Part shown: piece after piece, positions 58,656 to 64,000 of the stretch
Layout: the number at the start of each line of letters is the position of its first letter
How positions within the stretch are numbered: the first letter of the stretch is position 1
Program-made: the position numbers and the translations under genes
The notes under the pieces: model-generated
Seen by the model: the letters and a program-made list of their open reading frames with translations, nothing else
Database searches by the model: none
Told to the model about the DNA's origin: nothing
NCBI RefSeq assembly: GCF_004365355.1
Contig: NZ_SODP01000001.1
Location: 1,619,473-1,683,472, forward strand
Length of the DNA: 64,000 nt
From: Kribbella pratensis
Lineage (GTDB): Bacteria; Actinomycetota; Actinomycetes; Propionibacteriales; Kribbellaceae
Reading direction: 5' to 3'

Positions 58656-59593
58656 CGATCCGCAAGCCGACGGAGGTACGCCGTCAGTTCGGGTGGCCCG
58701 TCACGGACCACGAAGTCCGCATCGAGCAGGCTGAGGTGGACCGCGAGCGTCTGCACGCTGTCAGCACCGGTCCGCAACAAGGACCGCTGCGCGTCGATCG
58801 GCTCGACCGCACCCACGGCTGCGCTCAGTTGCTCAGCGAGAACAGACGCCGGTACGGCGACCTCCACCGATGCCGTGTACCGCCAGGCGGCGCGTGAGAC
58901 GCCACGCGACACGTAGGCCGACACATCACCGCCCTCGGGCAGCTCGCGTGCTGCGAACCGCGGACCGGTCGGAATGCGCGGCTGTATCCGGTCCACCCGA
59001 AACGTCCGCCAGTCATCCTTCTCGCGGTCAAAACCGACCAGGTACCAACGCCGACCCCAGTTCACCAGCCGGTGCGGCTCTATCCGCCGGAGTGTGGCTG
59101 AGCCGTCGTGGGAGAGGTAATCGAACCGCAACTGCTCCCGATCCCTGCACAGAGCCGCCAACTGACTCAGCAGCTCCGGATCAACCACCGGACCGGCGAC
59201 ATCCGCAGGCACCTGCACCGTGTAGCTGGCCAGCGTGTTGACCCGCCGGCGCAGCCGTGAGGGGAGGACCTGCTCCAGCTTGGTCAGCGCCCGCAGCGAC
59301 ATCTCCTCGACGCCTGCGATGCCCGCTGCCTTCCGTAGCCCGATCACGACGGCTACGGCCTCGTCGTCGTCCAGGAGCAACGGCGGCAGGGCCGCGCCGG
59401 CTCCGAGCCGGTAGCCGCCGACCGAACCGCGCGTGGCGTCGACCGGGTAGCCGAGCGACCGCAGTCGCTCGACGTCGGTGCGGACGGTCCGCGGACTCAC
59501 CTGCAGCTTCTCGGCGAGCTCGGCGCCGGTCCAGTCGCGGGGCGACTGCAGCAATGTCAGCAGCTTCAGGAGCCGGGTCGACGTCTCGATCAT
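58631..59593 (-). CDS. YafY-type transcriptional regulator with WYL domain
   Basis: A 320-residue regulator. An N-terminal HTH (LLKLLTLLQSPRDWTGAELAEKLQVSPRTVRTDVERLRSLGYPVDA) is followed by a WYL ligand-binding domain with LVNWGRRWYLVGFDREKDDWRTFRVDRI (near 178-205). Proteins of this group bind nucleic acids or small ligands and act as repressors or activators. It diverges from an epoxide hydrolase; CCATTAGG-N11-CCTAATGG between them is the probable operator. Confidence 0.88.
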   Translation of the reverse strand: MIETSTRLLKLLTLLQSPRDWTGAELAEKLQVSPRTVRTDVERLRSLGYPVDATRGSVGGYRLGAGAALPPLLLDDDEAVAVVIGLRKAAGIAGVEEMSLRALTKLEQVLPSRLRRRVNTLASYTVQVPADVAGPVVDPELLSQLAALCRDREQLRFDYLSHDGSATLRRIEPHRLVNWGRRWYLVGFDREKDDWRTFRVDRIQPRIPTGPRFAARELPEGGDVSAYVSRGVSRAAWRYTASVEVAVPASVLAEQLSAAVGAVEPIDAQRSLLRTGADSVQTLAVHLSLLDADFVVRDGPPELTAYLRRLADRYRRATSS

Positions 59594-59611
59594 GTCCGAA
59601 AGTCTCCCAGA

Positions 59612-59638
59612 CCATTAGGAAGCAAACCCGCCTAATGG
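59612..59638. promoter_or_regulatory. dyad operator CCATTAGG-N11-CCTAATGG
   Basis: Two perfect 8-bp half sites with an 11-bp spacer lie in the 62-bp gap between the WYL regulator and the epoxide hydrolase, 18 bp before the hydrolase ATG. Confidence 0.65.
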
Positions 59639-59655
59639 ACTTCTAGCGTGATGCC

Positions 59656-60798
59656 ATGACCAACAACACCGAGATCCGCCCCTTCCGCATCGACATTCCT
59701 CAGGCCGACCTCGACGATCTGCACGACCGCCTGGCTCGCACCCGTTGGGCCGACGAGCTCGAGCTCGACCACACCGGCGCAGTCCAGACCGGACCGCTGC
59801 CGCCCGAGTGGGAGTACGGCGTCCCGCTGTCCTACGTGAAGCGGCTCGCCGACCAGTGGTTGACGTCGTACGACTGGCGGAAGTGGGAGGAGCGGCTCAA
59901 CTCCTACCCGCAGTACGTCACCGAGATCGACGGGCAGAACGTGCACTTCTTCCACGTGCGGTCGGCCGCGCCGGACGCGATCCCGCTCATCCTCACCCAC
60001 GGATGGCCGAACACCTCGCTGGAGTACCTCGACCTGATCGAGCCGCTGACCAGCCCGAGGAACGGCGAGCAGGCGTTCCACCTGGTCATCCCGACCGTCC
60101 CCGGCTTCGGCTTCTCCGGTCACACCCGGGACCGCGGCTGGAACAGGTATCGCGTGGCGGCCGCCTGGGCCGAGCTGATGCGCCGCCTCGGCTACGAGCG
60201 GTACGGCGCTCACGGCAACGACGGCGGTTCGTACGTGTCGCCGGAGGTCGGGCGGATCGATCCGGACAACGTCATCGGCGTACACGTGACGCAGCTGTTC
60301 TCGTTCCCCAGCGGCGACCCGGCGGAGCTCGAGAACCTGACCGACGAGGAGCAGGGCTATCTGCAGTTCCTGCAGTACTTCAACGAGAACCTGGGCGCCT
60401 ACGCGAAGCTGCAGGAGCAGGCGCCCCAGAACGTGGCGCATGCCCTGGCCGACTCGCCGACCGGTCAGCTGGCGTGGATCGCTCAGCTGCTCAGCAATTG
60501 CAGCGACGAGCATGTACTGACCAACGCGACCATCTACTGGCTGACCAACACCGGCGCATCCTCGGCGCGGTTCTACTTCGAGGACAAGCACGCCGATCAC
60601 CCGAAGGAACCGACGACCACGCCGACCGGGCTGGCCAGCTTCGCGTTCGACTTCCGGCCGCTGCGGCGGTTCGCCGAGCGGGACCACGCAAACATCGTGT
60701 CCTGGCACGAGTTCGACCGCGGCAGCCACTGGGCGACCCAGGACGCCCCGGACCTGCTGGTGCAGGATCTCCGCGAGTTCTTCGGAACGCTCAGCTGA
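59656..60798 (+). CDS. epoxide hydrolase (alpha/beta hydrolase)
   Basis: A 380-residue hydrolase with the epoxide-hydrolase N-terminal domain (FRIDIPQADLDDLHDRLARTRW) and an alpha/beta core. The oxyanion loop is THGWPNTSLEY near 114, the nucleophile Asp in GAHGNDGGSYVSPEVG near 193, and the catalytic His in DRGSHWATQDAPD near 355. No Shine-Dalgarno; TAGCGT lies exactly at -12 to -7 of the ATG, indicating a leaderless transcript. Likely controlled by the divergent WYL protein. The convergent HIT gene overlaps its end by 8 bases. Confidence 0.9.
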   Translation: MTNNTEIRPFRIDIPQADLDDLHDRLARTRWADELELDHTGAVQTGPLPPEWEYGVPLSYVKRLADQWLTSYDWRKWEERLNSYPQYVTEIDGQNVHFFHVRSAAPDAIPLILTHGWPNTSLEYLDLIEPLTSPRNGEQAFHLVIPTVPGFGFSGHTRDRGWNRYRVAAAWAELMRRLGYERYGAHGNDGGSYVSPEVGRIDPDNVIGVHVTQLFSFPSGDPAELENLTDEEQGYLQFLQYFNENLGAYAKLQEQAPQNVAHALADSPTGQLAWIAQLLSNCSDEHVLTNATIYWLTNTGASSARFYFEDKHADHPKEPTTTPTGLASFAFDFRPLRRFAERDHANIVSWHEFDRGSHWATQDAPDLLVQDLREFFGTLS

Positions 60799-61195
60799 GC
60801 TTCGCGGCGGTCGCGTTGATCTCTTCCAGGTCTCCTGACGTCGGGTGCCAGGGGAGCTGGAGGGGGTCGTCCTTGTAGCGGGGGATCACGTGCAGGTGGG
60901 TGTGGAACACCGACTGCCACGCGTCCGCGCCGATGCAGCTGAGCAGGTTCGCACCGTCGGCGTCGAGACGCTCGATCACCCGGGCGACCAGCGACTGGGC
61001 GAGCAGGGTCGCAGCCGTGAGGTCCTCGGCGGACGCCTCACGCAGGTCGGTGGAGTGCGTCCGGGGGATCACCAGCAGGTGGCCGCGGGTCGCCGGGTTG
61101 ATGTCCATGAACGCGATCGCGCGGTCGTCGGACGCCACCTGGGTCGACGGGATGGTTCCGGCCACGATCCCGCAGAAGATGCAGTTCTCGCTCAT
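60791..61195 (-). CDS. HIT family hydrolase (HINT-like)
   Basis: A 134-residue histidine-triad protein: CIFCGIVAG zinc-type start, MDINPATRGHLLVIPRTH near 30-47 and the triad HTHLHVIPRYKDD near 98-110. It cleaves adenosine phosphoramidates or dinucleoside polyphosphates. ATG at 61195 is preferred over GTG at 61201 because TAGCCT stands exactly at -12 to -7, so the message is probably leaderless. Monocistronic. Confidence 0.9.
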   Translation of the reverse strand: MSENCIFCGIVAGTIPSTQVASDDRAIAFMDINPATRGHLLVIPRTHSTDLREASAEDLTAATLLAQSLVARVIERLDADGANLLSCIGADAWQSVFHTHLHVIPRYKDDPLQLPWHPTSGDLEEINATAAKLS

Positions 61196-61258
61196 CGGCA
61201 CAGGCTATACACTGCGCGAGCATCACATGGTGCGGAGCCTGTCCACCCGAGGAGCCCG

Positions 61259-61693
61259 ATGCCGGACGAACTTCTGCGCCCGACGATCGGCGCGGGTGTG
61301 GACATGTCCGTGCGCCCGTGGCGGCTGATGTCCCAGGCGTACGTCGCCTTCTTCGGCGGCGTGATCGCGTCGACGGCGGTTGCCTTCCTGAACTCGCGCC
61401 GGCTCGGTGTCGATGTGGCCAAACGCCGGCTGATCCTGCTGACCGGACTCGTCGGCCTGATCGCGGTTGTCGCCCTGTTCGTCCTGCTCGACGGCGAGAG
61501 CCTGCAGGTCAGCTCACGCGTGGTGGCAGTGCTGTGCTTCATGGTCCAGCTCCGGCTGCAACGCCCGATGGACCGCGCGTTCCAGCTCCGCGGTACGGAC
61601 TACGGCTCGCTCTGGGCCGTGGGGATCGGGCTCACGATCGGCGGGGCTGTGACGGAGGGTCTGATCCTGCTCCTGGTGACGGTGATCCGATGA
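61259..61693 (+). CDS. small membrane protein, first of a TPR/AAA operon
   Basis: A 144-residue protein with three to four membrane helices (YVAFFGGVIASTAVAFLNS, LILLTGLVGLIAVVALFVLL, LWAVGIGLTIGGAVTEGLILLL). A loop contains KRR and LRLQRPMDRAF. GGAG precedes the ATG at 61259. The stop overlaps the start of the TPR gene by ATGA. No family recognised; it probably anchors or partners the next two products. Confidence 0.72.
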   Translation: MPDELLRPTIGAGVDMSVRPWRLMSQAYVAFFGGVIASTAVAFLNSRRLGVDVAKRRLILLTGLVGLIAVVALFVLLDGESLQVSSRVVAVLCFMVQLRLQRPMDRAFQLRGTDYGSLWAVGIGLTIGGAVTEGLILLLVTVIR

Positions 61694-62565
61694 ACGAACC
61701 GAGCGAAGCGCGTCTGCAGATGGCGGCGCATTGGCTCCGGATCGGCCATCCGCAGCGCACTCTGGACGAGCTCCAGGGCCTGACCGGCGAGACAGCCCTC
61801 GACTACCGCGCGTACCTCTTCCGCGGCGCCGCTCTGCACGCTCTCGACCGGAACGCCGAGGCTGTCGACGTACTGCGTGACGGCCTGTCGCAGCACGGCC
61901 CGTTCCCGGCGTTGCTCCACGTGCTCGGCTCGGCCCTGCGCTCCGAGGGGCGGCTGCCCGAGGCCGAGGCCGCGTTCCTCCAGGGTTTGAGCCTCGACCC
62001 CAACGATCCCGATCTCCTGCTCGGCTACGCGCGGGTCTGCCTGACTGCCGGCCAAGCCGACAAGGCCGGCGCACTGGTCGAGCGCGCCGCGTCCCACGCG
62101 CCGGAGAGCGCGGCGGTGTCGGCGGCTCGTGCGCAGGTGGCGTTCGCGCTCGGGAAGGACCGCGACATGCATCGCCACAGCACCGAGGCGCTGGCGCACG
62201 ACCCCGAGGACCCGAACGCGCGGGCCTTGCACGGCACGGCCTCCATGCTGACCGGCGACTCGCGCTCCGGTTACACCTCACTCGCGTCCGCGGCCGCGTC
62301 CCAACCCGGTGACGCCGACCTGCGCGCGGCGGCCCGCCAGGCGAAGCTGATCAACCATCCGCTGATGCTTCCGCTGCGCCCGTTCTCCCGGGTGAATCCG
62401 CTGGTCGTTTGGATCTGTGTTGTCGCGATCATCTACGGCCTCCGAGCCGTCGGTCTCGCGCCTGTGTCGTTCGCGTTCGCCATGATCTGGCTGGCGTTCT
62501 GCGTGTACTCATGGGTGGTCCCACCGCTGGTCCGCCGCTGGATCAACAGGAGATGGGGTTCATGA
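61690..62565 (+). CDS. TPR protein with C-terminal membrane helices
   Basis: A 291-residue protein of about six tetratricopeptide units (DYRAYLFRGAALHALDRNAEAVDVL, ALLHVLGSALRSEGRLPEAEAAFLQGLSLDPND split over 20-residue windows). Two membrane helices near 235-277 (VNPLVVWICVVAIIYGLR, SFAFAMIWLAFCVYSWVV) end the protein, leaving the TPR stack in the cytoplasm. The ATGA overlaps on both sides place it in a tight operon with the AAA gene. Such proteins organise multiprotein complexes. Confidence 0.78.
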   Translation: MNEPSEARLQMAAHWLRIGHPQRTLDELQGLTGETALDYRAYLFRGAALHALDRNAEAVDVLRDGLSQHGPFPALLHVLGSALRSEGRLPEAEAAFLQGLSLDPNDPDLLLGYARVCLTAGQADKAGALVERAASHAPESAAVSAARAQVAFALGKDRDMHRHSTEALAHDPEDPNARALHGTASMLTGDSRSGYTSLASAAASQPGDADLRAAARQAKLINHPLMLPLRPFSRVNPLVVWICVVAIIYGLRAVGLAPVSFAFAMIWLAFCVYSWVVPPLVRRWINRRWGS

Positions 62566-63812
62566 GTAACAACCGGATCGACGCGCTGCGGAAAGCCGTC
62601 GAGGCGAGCCCGGAGGACGTCATGCTTCGGCTGCTTCTCGCCGAGTCGCTGGCCACGGCGGGCGAGCACGAGGAGGCGCTCGACCAGTACGTCGTACTGC
62701 TTGACCAGCAAGGCCTTCCCGACGACCAGTTCGTGCCGGTGGGTGAGCTGGCCGCGGCGAACGGACGGCTCGCCCTGCTGCGGAACCTGCTCGAAGCGGC
62801 CCGACAGCAAGGTGTCGTCGAGGGGACAGGTCGGCTGCAGCAGCTCGTCGACGGCATGATCGCCGAGCGCAGCGGCGTACGAATCAAGGTCGGTCCCGAG
62901 GCGGAGGCGGATTCGCTGAGCACCGAGGCGGCGAAGGAGACGACCACCTTCGACCAGGTCGGCGGGATGGACGAGATCAAGCGGGTGATCCACCGGATGG
63001 TGATCCTCCCGCTGAGCCGCCCGGAGCTGTACGAGAAGTACGGACGCAAGTCCGGCGGCGGCGTCATGCTCTACGGCCCGCCCGGCTGCGGAAAGACGCT
63101 GCTCGCACGGGCGACGGCCGGGGAGTGCGGTCTGCCGTTCATCAACGTCCGGATCGAGGACGTGATGGACCCGTACCTCGGGGTGTCCGAGCGCAATCTG
63201 CACGCTGCCTTCGAGCGCGCCCGCGCCAACGGACCGTGCGTGCTGTTCCTCGACGAGCTGGACGCGCTGGCGTTCGCGCGGCACAAGCACGGCGGATCCG
63301 AGGCGCGGCGGCTGGTCGACGTACTGCTGCAGGAGCTCGACGCGATCGGCTCCGAGAACGACGGCCTGCTCGTGCTCGCCGCGACGAACGCGCCGTGGGA
63401 CGTCGACGAGGCGATGCTCCGGCCGGGCCGCTTCGACCGGGTGATCTTCGTACCGCCGCCGGACGAGCCGGCCCGCGCGGACATCCTGACCGTGCTGACG
63501 AAAGACGTGCCGGCCGACGGCCTCGATGTGAAGGCGCTCGCCGCGCAGACGCCGATGTTCAGCGGCGCGGATCTGCGGGCGCTGATCGAGCGCGGTGTGG
63601 ACAAGGTCATCGACGAGGCGCTCACCAGCGGTGGCGAGCCGCCGTTGGACATGCGTCATCTCACCGAGGCGCTGGCCGCGGTGAAGCCGTCGACGCTCGA
63701 CTGGCTGCACCGCGTCCGCTCGTACATCGAGTTCGCCAACCAGAGCGAGCGATACGACGATGTGGCGGCGTACCTCAAATCCCGCGACGTACGCCGCCGC
63801 CTCAAGCCTTAA
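62562..63812 (+). CDS. TPR-AAA+ ATPase
   Basis: A 416-residue AAA+ protein. The N-terminal 110 residues are TPR-like, then TFDQVGGMDEIKRVI (near 127) opens the AAA core. Walker A is GPPGCGKT near 171, Walker B LFLDELDALA near 228, sensor and arginine-finger region AATNAPWDVDEAMLRPGRFDRVI near 270-290. The tail SYIEFANQSERYDDVAAYL resembles the ends of spastin/ClpX-like AAA domains. AGGAG is 9 bases before the ATG. Part of the membrane-TPR-AAA operon; substrate unknown. Confidence 0.85.
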   Translation: MSNNRIDALRKAVEASPEDVMLRLLLAESLATAGEHEEALDQYVVLLDQQGLPDDQFVPVGELAAANGRLALLRNLLEAARQQGVVEGTGRLQQLVDGMIAERSGVRIKVGPEAEADSLSTEAAKETTTFDQVGGMDEIKRVIHRMVILPLSRPELYEKYGRKSGGGVMLYGPPGCGKTLLARATAGECGLPFINVRIEDVMDPYLGVSERNLHAAFERARANGPCVLFLDELDALAFARHKHGGSEARRLVDVLLQELDAIGSENDGLLVLAATNAPWDVDEAMLRPGRFDRVIFVPPPDEPARADILTVLTKDVPADGLDVKALAAQTPMFSGADLRALIERGVDKVIDEALTSGGEPPLDMRHLTEALAAVKPSTLDWLHRVRSYIEFANQSERYDDVAAYLKSRDVRRRLKP

Positions 63813-63813
63813 C

Positions 63814-64000
63814 TCATTTCAGTTTGGCCGCGACCGCTTCCGGCATCGCCTCGTAACGGGAGAACTGACGGCTGAAGGTGGCCGCGCCGTGGGACAAGGA
63901 CCGGAGATCGATCGTGTAGCGAGTGATCTCAACCTGCGGTACTTCGGCCTTGACCAGCGTCTTGTCGTCGCCGACCTTGTCCGTGCCGAGCAGCCGCCCG
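63814..64000 (-). CDS. EF-G-like translation factor, C-terminal part
   Basis: The frame is open at the window end, so only the last 61 residues are seen. LRSLSHGAATFSRQFSRYEAMP and VPQVEITRYTID are the domain V endings of EF-G-like (FusA2-type) proteins. It probably is the paralogue of EF-G rather than the main one, but the rest is needed. It converges with the AAA gene with one base between. Confidence 0.8.
   Translation of the reverse strand, partial: GRLLGTDKVGDDKTLVKAEVPQVEITRYTIDLRSLSHGAATFSRQFSRYEAMPEAVAAKLK

Overview
The window is high-G+C DNA with actinobacterial hallmarks: GTG starts, many apparently leaderless promoters, tRNA genes without encoded CCA, a phosphatidylinositol-mannoside (PIM) gene cluster, ECF41-type sigma factors and an actinomycete integrative element. 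The gene complement and codon style fit a soil actinomycete such as Kribbella or another Propionibacteriales member. That placement is an inference; no rRNA is present to confirm it.

Layout. 1-13.9 kb: a cut-off MFS transporter, a secreted GH9 cellulase with a palindromic operator, an amidase, a MarR regulator divergent from a drug exporter, aidB, glyA behind a ZTP riboswitch, a YihY-family membrane protein, rsgA preceded by a 19-codon leader ORF, and an SDR. 13.9-14.5 kb: a Gly-Cys-Val tRNA cluster on the minus strand with a trailing repeat tract. 14.6-21.5 kb: an ECF41 sigma factor divergent from a flavin-type oxidoreductase, an aldo/keto reductase broken by one nonsense codon, an AraC regulator divergent from an SDR, and a Tat-exported M28 peptidase with a frameshift in its C-terminal Fn3 domain.

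22.1-35.5 kb: an integrated actinomycete integrative and conjugative element (AICE) of about 13.3 kb in tRNA-Val(CAC), bounded by an exact 43-bp direct repeat (22117-22159 and 35429-35471). It carries integrase, excisionase, a prim-pol plus DUF3631 ATPase replication pair, an FtsK-like DNA translocase, a spread-like membrane protein, small AICE proteins and an XRE-flavoprotein regulatory pair. Its cargo, of visibly lower G+C, is an ApeA-like HEPN protein (anti-phage family) encoded in line with the regulator, and a two-TM membrane protein. Three short-motif clusters (GTAGCG, GGTACGGCT, TGCGCA) look like transfer, replication and regulatory sites.

35.5-51 kb: a CGNR regulator, an aminodeoxychorismate lyase, a second Gly-Cys-Val tRNA cluster in the opposite orientation, a quinone oxidoreductase, a SUMF1-domain protein, a GT39 transferase, an SDR divergent from a GntR/LacI hybrid regulator, a two-component system, a ParA/MinD-like ATPase, a second ECF41 sigma factor divergent from an azoreductase-like protein, and an ABC transporter whose ATPase and permease genes flank a dedA gene.

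51-64 kb: the conserved thrS-HIT-pgsA-patA-pimA group (PIM synthesis), interrupted by two minus-strand genes for a secreted protein and a lipoprotein; then a WYL regulator divergent from an epoxide hydrolase, a second HIT protein, a tightly coupled membrane-TPR-AAA ATPase trio, and the 3' end of an EF-G-like gene.

The most interesting material is the AICE with its ApeA-like operon and motif clusters, the two ECF41 modules whose bidirectional promoters differ only in the -35 motif, and a repeat family trailing all three tRNA-Val genes.
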